DNA of 64,000 nt from CAUZFZ01 sp963579025. Lineage in GTDB: Bacteria; Planctomycetota; Planctomycetia; Planctomycetales; Planctomycetaceae. The translations under genes were made by a program, and so were the position numbers. The stretch spans positions 1-64,000 of the forward strand of contig CAUZFZ010000021.1 of NCBI GenBank assembly GCA_963579025.1, in the 5' to 3' direction. Under the pieces are notes generated by a model, which had not been told where the DNA came from, searched no databases, and was given only the letters and a program-made list of their open reading frames with translations. Positions 25,421-34,521 of the stretch are shown here, piece by piece. Each line of letters starts with the position of its first letter. Positions within the stretch are counted from its first letter, which is position 1.

Positions 25421-27592
25421 TCAGTTGGCAGCGGATGGTGGTTGCGCCACTGCCGTGATGTGTCGGGAATTGTCGTCATCCAGAATCTCGATCGACTCGA
25501 CGGGCCCCATTGCGGATAGCAGGTTCGTCCACTGGTCTGTCCACAGGACGACACTCGGTCCGGGGTCAATGTGCAAGGCTCGGCCTCTCTTCAGTGACGC
25601 CAGCGATTCGGCAGTCCGACTCATCAGGAACCACAACGTAGCCCTTGTTCCGTCGTCCGGCTGCTTTTCCGTGTACGTACACATGACCTGAAGTCCGAGT
25701 TCCTCAGCGAGGCCGCGACAGACAGGTCGGAGGTCGAGATGCCGATTTGTAATGTGCATCGCGAGAATGCCGTCGGCCTTCAGGTGCTTCAAATAGAGGG
25801 CGCCACATTCGCGTGTCAGCAGGTGTGCGGGAACGGCGTCTCCTGAGAAGGCGTCCAGGACCAGGACGTCAAAGCTCTGTGGAGACTCGCGCTCCAGTGC
25901 AATGCGACCGTCAGCGGTGACCACTTCACAGTCGCCCCTGGATTCTGACAAATAAGTAAAGTACTCGTTCGCCATATCAACGACGTCCGGGTTGATCTCG
26001 TAGAGTCGCCACTTTTCGCCCGGCTGTGCATAGACCGCCAGTGTGCCAGCGCCCAGGCCGATGACTCCGATGCGACGTGGCGTATCCACCCGGTGCTGAC
26101 GCAGAACCAGACCGGCGCCGGAGTCGTAGCCGTAGTAGGTTGTTGGTTGCCGTCGACGTGTGGCATCGCGGAACTGATGTCCGTGCCGAATCTGGCCATG
26201 TTTCATCACGTAGGCGTCCTGGAAGCCTTCGACTCGCAGGACACCATAGAAGTTCCGCGCCACCGCTACAGTCTTCTCGGTCAGAACGCTGGACTGCATA
26301 TAAAGTGCGCCCGTCAGGATGACCATTCCCGCACCGGCCACCAGCCACGCCGGACCGCGTTGCGAGCCGCGAAACGGCGATGTCTCGTCGCGGTAAAGTA
26401 CGACCAGGACGAGCGCGCAGGTGGCCACAATTGCTACGGGAAGTTCAGCGAGCGTGTGGAAGACGAGTGGCGCAACAAGTCCGACAAACAGGCCTCCGAT
26501 GGCGCCGCCAAACGACATCGACAGGTAAAACGTCGTGAGGTATTTCGGATGCGGCTTGAGTTGGACGAGTTCTCCATGACAGACCATGCAGCAGCAGAAC
26601 AACAGGCCAAAGTAGATCGCCGCCTGCGGAGTGATCGCCGTAACGGTGTTAAGTAGAAGCGCCGCATCCCACAACAGGAGGCATGTCCCCACGACACACA
26701 GCAACAGAGCGGGCAGAAATATCTTCCGCGAGTACCAGCGGTCACTATCAAAGCACAGAATGAACGAGAGCAAGTAGAGCGACAGCGGCAGCACCCACAG
26801 AAACGGGACGACAGCGATGTCGGTGCAGACTTGATTCGTTGTGGCCAGCAGCATGGTGGACGGCACGGCCGCCAGTACGCACCAGAGCAACATGTCAGCG
26901 CCTGTGGGGCTTGTGGCGGATCGATCGAACTCTTTCGACGCCGCGTCGGCCGTGTTGTCTTCGTGGATCACATCAGCGGAACTGGGACGCAGCACGACGA
27001 CGATCCCGCAAATTCCACAGCACACGGCGAAGCCCGCGAAACTCCATGACCAGAACAAACCCTGTGTCCCAATGGCAAACAGGGGCTCGAAAACAAACGG
27101 ATACGAAATCAGAGCCAGTAGTGAACCGGCATTCGAAAGCGCATACAGCCGATAGGGGACCTTGCCCGGTACGGCTTTCAGGAACCAGCTCTGCAACAAC
27201 GGTCCCGTCGAGGACAGCACGAAGTAGGGCAATCCGACCGTCGCTCCCAGCAGCAGCAGAATGGCAGCAACAGGACTGCCGTTCGAGTCGGGTTTCCAGC
27301 TTTCATCGGGGGTGATCGGCAGACAGCAGACGGCGGCAATCAGTAGTCCCGCGTGCAGCAGTCCCTGGGCGCGGCCACTTAATCGTGAGGCCAGCAGATG
27401 GGCGTAGACATAGCCTCCCGACAGAACAACCTGGAAGAACAACATGCAGGTCGTCCAGACGGCAGGACTGCCGCCGAACCATGGCAGAATCGTCTTGCTG
27501 ATGAGCGGCTGTACTTGAAACAACAGGAACGCACTCAGGAACACGGTCAGGAGAAAGAGGGCCTGGATGAAAAGGCGTCGGGCCGATGGCAT
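25421..27592 (-). CDS. Membrane-anchored spermidine-synthase-like protein
   Basis: 723 residues from the ATG giving MPSARRLFIQALFLL; the open frame is longer upstream but not protein-like. The first ~400 residues contain around 10 hydrophobic helices (FLSAFLLFQVQPLISKTILP is a typical opening for this family), followed by a Rossmann-type methyltransferase/spermidine synthase domain: VIGLGAGTLAVYA (~507), YEINPDVVDMA and LDAFSGDAVPAHLLT (~580). These membrane-fused synthase-like proteins are widespread in Planctomycetes and Deltaproteobacteria; aminopropyl transfer activity has not been shown for most. Product is inferred. Confidence 0.82.
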   Translation of the reverse strand: MPSARRLFIQALFLLTVFLSAFLLFQVQPLISKTILPWFGGSPAVWTTCMLFFQVVLSGGYVYAHLLASRLSGRAQGLLHAGLLIAAVCCLPITPDESWKPDSNGSPVAAILLLLGATVGLPYFVLSSTGPLLQSWFLKAVPGKVPYRLYALSNAGSLLALISYPFVFEPLFAIGTQGLFWSWSFAGFAVCCGICGIVVVLRPSSADVIHEDNTADAASKEFDRSATSPTGADMLLWCVLAAVPSTMLLATTNQVCTDIAVVPFLWVLPLSLYLLSFILCFDSDRWYSRKIFLPALLLCVVGTCLLLWDAALLLNTVTAITPQAAIYFGLLFCCCMVCHGELVQLKPHPKYLTTFYLSMSFGGAIGGLFVGLVAPLVFHTLAELPVAIVATCALVLVVLYRDETSPFRGSQRGPAWLVAGAGMVILTGALYMQSSVLTEKTVAVARNFYGVLRVEGFQDAYVMKHGQIRHGHQFRDATRRRQPTTYYGYDSGAGLVLRQHRVDTPRRIGVIGLGAGTLAVYAQPGEKWRLYEINPDVVDMANEYFTYLSESRGDCEVVTADGRIALERESPQSFDVLVLDAFSGDAVPAHLLTRECGALYLKHLKADGILAMHITNRHLDLRPVCRGLAEELGLQVMCTYTEKQPDDGTRATLWFLMSRTAESLASLKRGRALHIDPGPSVVLWTDQWTNLLSAMGPVESIEILDDDNSRHITAVAQPPSAAN

Positions 27593-28152
27593 CTGCGGAT
27601 TTCTCGTTGAGGAACAATGTCTGGAGCGGGAGCCTGAACGGCCACACAATCGTTCCAATGCGAGTCTCGTGCCAATCCTTAGGTGGGTCGTTCGGAGTTG
27701 GTCCGTCCTGTCGCCGTCAAGGCACCGGTTTGCCGCTCTGTAGGGGTATGATCCGGTCGTTTGACTTGAATGGGACCTCTGAGTGCACGGTTTTGGTCGC
27801 CCAGCCGACCGACGTGACAAATCGCGGCAACCGTCGCGATCAGTCAAATCAGAAAGCCGTAGAAGAACGAACCTGCGTTCCACTGGCGCATCCACCGACC
27901 CGAAACGTGTTGCTGATTTGTGACACGCTGATCAACGCTATGAACATCCGGCGGCTACGAAGCTGGCTGCGCATTCAAGCCACGATCATTTCCCACCGAC
28001 CCGAGAACCATTGAAGTATTCAAGCGGGAACGCCATCGAGGTTGTCCCGGTGAGTCCACGGCTTTGCCGCAGAATCGCCGCGTCCAACGCTGAACGATGC
28101 GTTCACACACCCTTGGACAGTCGGCCAATTGGCGTGCGACCTAACCCCAGTG

Positions 28153-28200
28153 GATTAGGAACTCGTGAGGCTCCGCCGAGCCGAGTTCTAATCTTTTGTT
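28153..28200 (+). other. Long hairpin followed by a T-run
   Basis: GATTAGGAACTCG pairs with CGAGTTCTAATC (one bulged G) to form a 12-bp stem; the loop contains a further small GGCTC..GAGCC stem. TTTTGTT follows. It looks like a terminator or the 3' end of a non-coding RNA, but no gene ends just upstream. Confidence 0.5.
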
Positions 28201-28205
28201 CGAGA

Positions 28206-28236
28206 AGCCCGGGTGTTGTGCTCGGGCTTTGTTTTG
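28206..28236 (+). terminator. Second terminator-like hairpin
   Basis: AGCCCG and CGGGCT close a stem around GGTGTTGTGCT, followed by TTTGTTTT. It comes 6 bases after the preceding hairpin, so the two form a tandem pair reading rightward with no assigned upstream gene. Confidence 0.6.
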
Positions 28237-28408
28237 TTGCGCGGTGTGAGGATTGTTTGTGAAATGACCGCTGCAACGCTGTGGGGCAGCCCGATCTGTG
28301 TCGTGTCGCCGTGTTGCGGACGGTATTGGGTGGGTTCGGCGCGGACCAGGGGCGGGCTCGCTGTCGGTGGGTTTCAGAAACGAGTGAACTGATTCACGGG
28401 GCTGGGTT

Positions 28409-28800
28409 TCAGCGGTGTGTCAGTGGCGGTGGGCGGATGCGGTGGAAACTCTGGAAGATCAGTCTGCCTCCGCAGATCGGGCAGCGTGGTCCGTCGTCTG
28501 CGGTCGGGCGCAGAGCCGGGACCGACCAGTCTTCCAGTTCCAGTTCCAGATCCAGATCCGGTTCGACCTCCCGCAGCGATTGGAGGATCGCGGCACGCAG
28601 ATGATCGAGGTCGATGTTTGAGCGGCGGCTAAGAAAGCCGTAGTGCCGGATCTTCAGCGACCAACTCGTGACACCGCCACACACGCTCACTACGATCATC
28701 CTGCCGCGAAGTCGGGCGTTTTGGCAATGGACAATTTCTGGTCGCGGCCGGGTGATTGCGATCGTTCGGCGGCTCAGTCTGGTAAGGAACTTCTCGGGGC
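28409..28800 (-). pseudogene. Remnant of an IS91-type (Y2) transposase C-terminus
   Basis: On the minus strand the sequence KIRHYGFLSRRSNIDLDHL followed further on by a zinc-ribbon-like CPICGGRL matches the C-terminal end of IS91/IS801-family rolling-circle transposases (usual form RIRHYGFLANR..CP.C). The preceding ~50 residues (LSRRTIAITRP, VHCQNARLRGR) are a degraded echo of the RYVxRxAIS..R segment of the same family. The catalytic HUH and tyrosine parts are missing. Start and reading continuity cannot be recovered, so this is a dead fragment; it marks an old mobile element. Confidence 0.6.
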
Positions 28801-28808
28801 GGTACCTA

Positions 28809-29552
28809 ATGGCCACTGTTGCACGAAACGGTCGTGGAGTGCAGATCCTGGGGGTCTCGCTGGCGTTGTTAAACCTGGCATTGTGGTTTTGCGTACCGGC
28901 AATCCGCGCGTACATTGACGAAATGACTGGCCGATGGTCAAACGCCCACAATCCCCTGATTGTGAGCGGAGTGCAAGAGTTGCTTGTCTACTTCGACCCC
29001 TGGCTCGCCCGTGGAGTCTTCCCGGTCATCTACACACTCGGGTTCGCGGCGATCCCATTCCTCAAGAAGGCGAGCGGGGTCCAAACAGGCTCACGGCCAG
29101 GCCGAGCGTACTCGGTTGTCCTTTCACTCCTCCTGATTGGCTTGGAGATGGTCTGGCTTGTCTTGATCGCGGTGGGTGTCTTGCTTCGCGGTCCGAACTG
29201 GAACATCTTCTGGCTTGGGGAACCTTGGGATCTGCAAAAAGTTGTACCACTAAACATGGTCGATCTGTCCGATTACTTCTGGCTGAGGTGGATGGGTCGT
29301 CCGATGGACAGTATGCCCTGGGCATTGCGGGAACTCCCAGGCTTGGTGCTTGTCGGTAGCTACCTACTGGCTGGAAGTATCATCGCCTATGGCCTATTCC
29401 GGGCAGGGCAGCGCCTGACGCCCTACTGGCGCTGGGCCGTTCTGGTGCTGTTAGTACAGTTCGCGGCCCTGGTGCCGATCAAAATGGTCATGCGCTGGGC
29501 ATTCAACCTCAGGTACTGGATCTACATTCCGGAGTGTTTCTGTAATGTATAG
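28809..29552 (+). CDS. Orphan multi-pass membrane protein resembling cytochrome b C-terminal domain
   Basis: 247 residues from ATG 28809, with GGGGCGG upstream as ribosome site. About 5-6 transmembrane helices. The stretch FPVIYTLGFAAIPFL, the RGPNWNIFWLGEPWD motif after a helix, and the ending FNLRYWIYIPECFCN strongly recall the membrane subunit (PetD/cytochrome-b C-terminal type) of planctomycete and deltaproteobacterial quinol:cytochrome c reductases, where the same RGPxWxxFWPxxxWD is seen. No heme-ligand-bearing N-terminal partner or c-type cytochrome gene is nearby, so it may be an orphan copy in a scarred region. Family match is from memory of the motif. Confidence 0.6.
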   Translation: MATVARNGRGVQILGVSLALLNLALWFCVPAIRAYIDEMTGRWSNAHNPLIVSGVQELLVYFDPWLARGVFPVIYTLGFAAIPFLKKASGVQTGSRPGRAYSVVLSLLLIGLEMVWLVLIAVGVLLRGPNWNIFWLGEPWDLQKVVPLNMVDLSDYFWLRWMGRPMDSMPWALRELPGLVLVGSYLLAGSIIAYGLFRAGQRLTPYWRWAVLVLLVQFAALVPIKMVMRWAFNLRYWIYIPECFCNV

Positions 29553-29569
29553 CTCCGTTGGTGCGCGAA

Positions 29570-29700
29570 GCATCGCCGAACCAGGCGCTGCACCAGACCG
29601 GGGCCCCGTACTGGTTTCACGCGGCATCCCGGTGTTACGGGCGGCCCCGGCAGGTGAGCCTGGTCGTCAGGTGCCGACGAGTCCGTTTGTCTTTCGGCCA
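29570..29700. repeat. Planctomycete dispersed repeat (NQALHQTG type)
   Basis: The interval between two genes encodes, in one frame, PNQALHQTGAPYW and RQVSLVV. Spurious peptides with this NQALHQTG core are commonly annotated in planctomycete genomes because a dispersed DNA repeat with this sequence sits between genes. It is called a repeat, not a gene; only one copy is in the window, so the call rests on recalled knowledge. Confidence 0.4.
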
Positions 29701-29729
29701 TCTCCGCAGACTCAAACGCATCAATACTA

Positions 29730-30314
29730 ATGACCTCTCACGAATTCACTCTCGAATATGAATTGTGTCGCGACGATCTGATCGCCTACAACGGATTCAA
29801 TTGGGCATCCTGGATGCTCAGAGATTGGATCCTCTACCCGGTGGCAGGGATCATCGGGGCAGGCATTGGACTCGCTGTGATTGTTGCGTTCTACTTGATT
29901 GCCGTGCTGGTTGAGGCGCAATGGGATGCTGTACTAAACGTTTTCTTTCCATTCGGTGCAACCGTTGGTCTCGTTTTGGCAATCGTCAAGGTAAGGCAGA
30001 CTGAAAAAGACGACCTGCTAGTTCGTCTAGCTGTTATGGTCACGAAGGATTCGAGAGATGACGTCCTCTCCGCAGAAGAGGAATCGAGACTCGGCAAGAG
30101 AACGGTATCGGCAACATCACATGGAATTGAGATCACGGGCCCGGCCGGAACAACCACCAGGACATGGGAATCTATAAGGAATGTTACGGCCACGGATTCT
30201 CACGTTTTCATCATCTCCGATGTTGGGATGATCATTCCACGGCGTTCGTTTGCCAACGACACGATGTATTCTGAATTCATCCAATGTGTCCGTAGTTGGA
30301 TCCGCCAATCCTAA
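29730..30314 (+). CDS. YcxB-like membrane protein
   Basis: 194 residues. Short N-terminal cytosolic segment (EFTLEYELCRDDLIAYN), two transmembrane helices (~35-60 and ~68-88), and a C-terminal soluble domain with a beta-rich pattern: HGIEITGPAGTTTRTWESI then HVFIISDVGMIIPRRSF. This is the YcxB-like layout (pleckstrin-like tail after two helices; usual ending iiPKraF). No function is established for the family. No ribosome site better than the weak sequence before the ATG is seen; the gene follows the NQALHQTG repeat by about 30 bases. Confidence 0.7.
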   Translation: MTSHEFTLEYELCRDDLIAYNGFNWASWMLRDWILYPVAGIIGAGIGLAVIVAFYLIAVLVEAQWDAVLNVFFPFGATVGLVLAIVKVRQTEKDDLLVRLAVMVTKDSRDDVLSAEEESRLGKRTVSATSHGIEITGPAGTTTRTWESIRNVTATDSHVFIISDVGMIIPRRSFANDTMYSEFIQCVRSWIRQS

Positions 30315-30360
30315 TCGGCAGTACAGATCGCCCTCGGTCGCCAGGCAGAGGCAACTAACA

Positions 30361-30500
30361 AGGCGTGCGGCAGTTGAGAATTCACCAACGCCCCCGACTT
30401 TACGTCGGGGGTTCTCGCGTCTTTGTACTACCGATTGCGTAGTGCAGAAACGCGAGAACCCCTGAGATAAACTCAGGGGCGGTAAATCTGCCGCACGCCT
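30361..30500. mobile_element. 140-bp MITE-like element with subterminal hairpins
   Basis: Perfect 13-bp terminal inverted repeats (AGGCGTGCGGCAG at 30361-30373 and its complement at 30488-30500). Inside: CCCCCGAC-TTTAC-GTCGGGGG, then TTCTCGCGT..ACGCGAGAA around a larger loop, then CCCCTGAG-ATAAA-CTCAGGGG. The CCCCxGAC-TTTA/ATAAA hairpins look like the subterminal palindromes of IS200/IS605 ends. No transposase is inside, so it would be a non-autonomous derivative. It sits 3 bases past the stop codon of the 1282-residue gene. Confidence 0.65.
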
Positions 30501-30502
30501 CA

Positions 30503-33500
30503 TCACTCGTTACTGCCACGATCGAAGCGGAACGAATACAGGTCGGTGTCCTGGAGCGCGAAACGAATTTGGATGGCCTCCGACTCGCGTCCGGACACTT
30601 CTGGCGATTTCTTCCAACTCACTTCATGACGCAAGGAGTCGCCGGTGACCGCTTTGCAGTCGCTCAATGCGAACCCGGGAATCACGTTGCCGTCCGAGTC
30701 GAGCAGTTCGGCCTTCAACCAACCATCGTCCGCGCAGGCCGCGTTGACGAATAGACGATCGCCCTCGATCTGCATCGGTCGAGTCGTCACCGTCCCGGTT
30801 TGCTCACGGGTGGCACGCAGTGATGCGAAACCATCCAGTCGCAGCGTCGCCAGACCGACTCCCAGCGTGTGATACGGCCTGGTCATGGGCAGCACCTTCG
30901 TGCAGTGCCCCATGCTGGCGCCCAGGTAATACAGCCGAATTTCATCATCCACGACGAGCATCGTGTTGGCACCGTAAACCATGCCCGAGTCCCATTCGCC
31001 GAACCTCCCGATGGATAAGGCCCGGCGAGGAAAATCGACGTCGGTCCATGTCTTCAGATCCCGACTGACTTTCATGGGCATGTCGAGCGGACCTTCGCGG
31101 TTACCGATCACCGGCCACAGGTTGTACAGAGCAACCACAACGCCTTCGTAAGGGATGGCCGTTACCGCGTAGACCTCGCTGTGAAACTCACTCAGCCGCG
31201 TCACGCCCGGCAACAGACTTCCGAACGCTCGGCATGCTCCCTCGCCCACAAGCGCGTCCTCTCGCCGCCCGGCCAGAAACGGAAACGTCGCGGTGATCGG
31301 GTCGTTGAGTTCTTTCAGTGTCGCCGCTGCAAAACTGCGACGCACAAAACCGTCGTGGTCACGCATGTACTTCGGGAAGAACAGATACCGACCGAAACCC
31401 TGGCTCGGATCGCTGATCAGCGCCACGACGTCGCCATGGGCGGGACGCACGGATTGCGGCTGACTCCACCTGATGCCGTCGCTCGATCGACTGACCCCAT
31501 AGGTCTTGTCGTGCTGATAGAACAAAGATTGAAACCGCCGCTGAGGATCGGCGGCCTGCGGGTCGTGCTGCACGTTGTTGCCTGGCTTCTTCCAGATCGC
31601 GATCTGGCCGTCGAAGCCCAGCAGATTGTGCTGCTTAAACTCGCCCCAGGCAGATTCGGCGATGTCCGGTCGTTCCCAGTGAACACCGTCCGCGGACACG
31701 GCGTATCCCTTCAGGGAATGCCTCGGACCGCAGCGGTACCACATCTTGAAGCAGCGTTCCTGGGCGTCGTAGATCACGGTGGACATGAACGGATCGGCCC
31801 AGCCCTCTTCCCACGGCACCTGTGCCTGAAAGACTGGATTGCGTTCATGCTTCCTGAATGCATGCAGTCGCCGCGACAGACCAGACATCTCTGCGATCGC
31901 AAAGTCGTCGATGAAGAGCTGCGTGTCGCGGCCATTAATGATGACGCCGTCTTTCAGCTCGGTTGGCGGACGATACACCGGATTCTGTTTTCGCGCCGGA
32001 CGATCTGACGCGGTGCGTCTCCACTGATCCAGACTGATCAGGCCATCCGTCGGAGAACCGTTCAGGATGCCAGTCGCCGTACGGGCCGCAGTGCGAACAC
32101 CCGTATCGGGGTCACCAAACAGTTCGCCGAGTTTCGATTGCGCCCGCTTCGCACCGACACGTCCCAGCGCGTCGCATGCCTTCTCACGCACATCCGCATC
32201 TGCATGACCCAGAGCCGCTTCCAGCACGTCGAGAGCGGCACGTTGCGTCTCCCGTTCCGTATCGGTTGCCGGACTCGAAACTCGTAAGGCCAGCAGATCG
32301 AACCCGCGCGGGTGTTTTGCAACGCCCTTCAGCTCGGCGACGTGAGCGGTCGACCTCAACGCATACACCGCGGATGCACGCACGCTGGCGAATGGACTTT
32401 CCAAAGCCGCGGTCAGCAACGGAACTCCTTCGAGCGATCGCATTCGTCCGAGCAGTCCGCAGACCGTCAGTCGCGCCTGCTCGGACCCCGTCCGCATCGA
32501 TAGTTCAAGATGCCCGATATCGAACGACTGTCCGACACGCCACAACACGAGTGCCGCACTCGGCCGTTGATCGGGCGTCCCGTTGGTGACTGCACTTTGA
32601 AGGCCAGCGATGACCGGTTCCAGATGCGTCAGGCGTTCCAATGCCATGCCGGCCGAGCCCGCTCGCACAACATCAGCACTTCCCAGATCGCCGATCAGAC
32701 CACGCACACCTTGCTGCAGCGTCTGACTGACCGGCCAGTCAGGATGCAGTCGCAGGACTTCCGCGGCAGCCAGCCGAGTCATCGCGTCAGTACTTGCCAG
32801 GCCGTCGGATGCCAGTTGCTGTGCGATATCGTCAATGCTCTTGTCCGGCGTCAGGTGAGTCAGCAGTGTCTTTCGCACGAGCCGATCCGGATCATCCAGC
32901 ACCGGCCGCAGTGCTGCTCGGTCATCAATCCGCCGCAGTGCAGCGGAGTCCTTTGCCAGTTCACGCACCACCGACTGACGTACGGTCGCATCCGGACTTT
33001 CGAGGAAACGGTCGATCAGCTCGTGCCGTTGCCTGGTCTGCAGGCGGGACATGTCCAGCCGCGCAAAGCCACGGCGTCGCGCCAGTGCGTTGCCAGAATC
33101 GATGTCCTTGAGACATCCGGCCGCAAACACATCCTGCGGGTCCAGCTTCGGGGCCGCGACGTCCGGCAGTTTTTCGCCGACCAGGTTGCAGGCCAGCAGA
33201 TAAAAATCGTCGCCGTTGTCATTGCCCGTGTAGACGCCGACCCACGCCGTGTGGCCATCTGGCGTCAGGGCGAGTGACGGTCGCCCTCCGGATACCGCCA
33301 GAGTATGCGTCGACAGTTCGTGGTTCGCCTCGAACACAGTCAGCTCAACAGATCCGACATGACCGCCGTAGTCCTTGCTGACGTACGTCGGTCCTGCTCC
33401 CAGTTCCCACGCGATCGCCACGCGATCGTTCGCCACGGCGATGTCTGTCCGCCCGGCATGACGTCCTGACGCAGCCAGTGCAATAACAGTCGACGTCCAC

Positions 33501-34351
33501 TTGCCATTTGCAGTCAGTCGCGCGTGACTCACGTTCCGGATCGATCCTGACGTCGCGCCCGCTGTAAACGACACGTGCAGTCGATCGTCTTCATCAGCGA
33601 CAGCGGAGATGTTTCGACAAACGCCCGCACTCGTAATCGTGACAAGTTGCCAGCTCCCGTCTGTCCCGCGAGTCGCGCACCTGGGTCCACCATTCTGCGG
33701 GCAGAACACGACCTGCAACTGGCCGTCACGGGATACGACCAGATCAAAGTACCCGGGGGCGACTCCACTCAGTTGCTCGGGACGAGTGACGTTCCACTGA
33801 CCTGCGGCAGATCGTTCCCACACCGCGAGACGCGTTCGATCACGCGTCAGACACACAATCACGGGTCGGTCATCGGGCAACAGCCCCAGCGCGACATTGT
33901 TGCCTCCGTATGTGACGCCCTGGCCGAACGATTCCAGTCGCCACTGCCCGTCGATCTGATGCCAGTAATCAACTCCGTAAGGCTGACCGCGGAATCGAGC
34001 GGCCACGTGCAAACGCCCCTGTCGGTCGTAAGCGAGATCAACCGGCGAGCCAAACGTGCCCCAGCCATCGACGTTCCATGTCGACTCACTGTCGATGGCA
34101 GAAAACGTCATCCGTCCGTCGGGAGTCATCACGCCCAACGGCTTGCAGGAGAAATCGCCCGCCGTGAGCGTCCAGGTAAACGCGATCTCACCGGATGGAG
34201 ACACGGCAAAGCAACTTCGCTCACCCGCCAGAGGACGCTCGCCGTCAACCTGCACATCAACACGTCGCGTCGGTAACTCCCACGCGACAGCACTTGCCGC
34301 TGAGATTGAACACGAGCAGGCGGCCAGCACTCTGACGATCCGAAGACTCAT
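30503..34351 (-). CDS. Large secreted propeller - HEAT - propeller protein
   Basis: 1282 residues with a signal peptide (~1-23, VLAACSCSISAASAVA). Residues ~40-390 form a beta-propeller-like region of repeated motifs (YDRQGRLHVAA, SRDGQLQVVF, DEDDRLHVSF). Residues ~410-770 are HEAT-type helical repeats (DATVRQSVVREL, ADADVREKACDALGRVG, DPDTGVRTAART). The C-terminal ~450 residues (starting near LFIDDFAIAE) resemble a five-bladed GH43/GH32-like propeller: CFKMWYRCG, YAVSADGVHWERPD, YGVSRSSDGIRWSQP. It is exported and probably binds or cleaves glycans, but catalytic residues cannot be pointed out. Stand-alone, divergent from the phosphoesterase gene. Confidence 0.75.
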   Translation of the reverse strand: MSLRIVRVLAACSCSISAASAVAWELPTRRVDVQVDGERPLAGERSCFAVSPSGEIAFTWTLTAGDFSCKPLGVMTPDGRMTFSAIDSESTWNVDGWGTFGSPVDLAYDRQGRLHVAARFRGQPYGVDYWHQIDGQWRLESFGQGVTYGGNNVALGLLPDDRPVIVCLTRDRTRLAVWERSAAGQWNVTRPEQLSGVAPGYFDLVVSRDGQLQVVFCPQNGGPRCATRGTDGSWQLVTITSAGVCRNISAVADEDDRLHVSFTAGATSGSIRNVSHARLTANGKWTSTVIALAASGRHAGRTDIAVANDRVAIAWELGAGPTYVSKDYGGHVGSVELTVFEANHELSTHTLAVSGGRPSLALTPDGHTAWVGVYTGNDNGDDFYLLACNLVGEKLPDVAAPKLDPQDVFAAGCLKDIDSGNALARRRGFARLDMSRLQTRQRHELIDRFLESPDATVRQSVVRELAKDSAALRRIDDRAALRPVLDDPDRLVRKTLLTHLTPDKSIDDIAQQLASDGLASTDAMTRLAAAEVLRLHPDWPVSQTLQQGVRGLIGDLGSADVVRAGSAGMALERLTHLEPVIAGLQSAVTNGTPDQRPSAALVLWRVGQSFDIGHLELSMRTGSEQARLTVCGLLGRMRSLEGVPLLTAALESPFASVRASAVYALRSTAHVAELKGVAKHPRGFDLLALRVSSPATDTERETQRAALDVLEAALGHADADVREKACDALGRVGAKRAQSKLGELFGDPDTGVRTAARTATGILNGSPTDGLISLDQWRRTASDRPARKQNPVYRPPTELKDGVIINGRDTQLFIDDFAIAEMSGLSRRLHAFRKHERNPVFQAQVPWEEGWADPFMSTVIYDAQERCFKMWYRCGPRHSLKGYAVSADGVHWERPDIAESAWGEFKQHNLLGFDGQIAIWKKPGNNVQHDPQAADPQRRFQSLFYQHDKTYGVSRSSDGIRWSQPQSVRPAHGDVVALISDPSQGFGRYLFFPKYMRDHDGFVRRSFAAATLKELNDPITATFPFLAGRREDALVGEGACRAFGSLLPGVTRLSEFHSEVYAVTAIPYEGVVVALYNLWPVIGNREGPLDMPMKVSRDLKTWTDVDFPRRALSIGRFGEWDSGMVYGANTMLVVDDEIRLYYLGASMGHCTKVLPMTRPYHTLGVGLATLRLDGFASLRATREQTGTVTTRPMQIEGDRLFVNAACADDGWLKAELLDSDGNVIPGFALSDCKAVTGDSLRHEVSWKKSPEVSGRESEAIQIRFALQDTDLYSFRFDRGSNE

Positions 34352-34521
34352 ACCACGCTACCTTTTGTTTGTGGATTGCTGCATGCGGTCATTCCTGAGT
34401 GGGCTATGGTAGCCTTCCGACCCGCCTGGCGTGATCTGTGGCACTCGCCGGATCAGGAAACGATTCAGAAACAATTTGCCCAAACGAATACCTGAAGCTC
34501 TCACACACAGAGGACAACCAC

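Larger units (their letters stand above)
27593..28408. other. Gene-poor interval with structured DNA
   Basis: No credible protein gene is visible in ~815 bases; a 142-codon frame at 27586-28014 (+) lacks a ribosome site and overlaps the neighbouring gene start. Two consecutive hairpins lie at 28153-28236. The promoter for the gene at 25421-27592 should lie near 27600-27750. Confidence 0.5.

Noticed and set aside
27586..28014. 142-codon plus-strand frame next to the spermidine-synthase-like gene
   Set aside because: No ribosome site, unnatural composition, overlaps the opposite gene start.
30361..30500. CRISPR-like array
   Set aside because: The repeated-looking pieces are inverted hairpin arms, not direct repeats with spacers.
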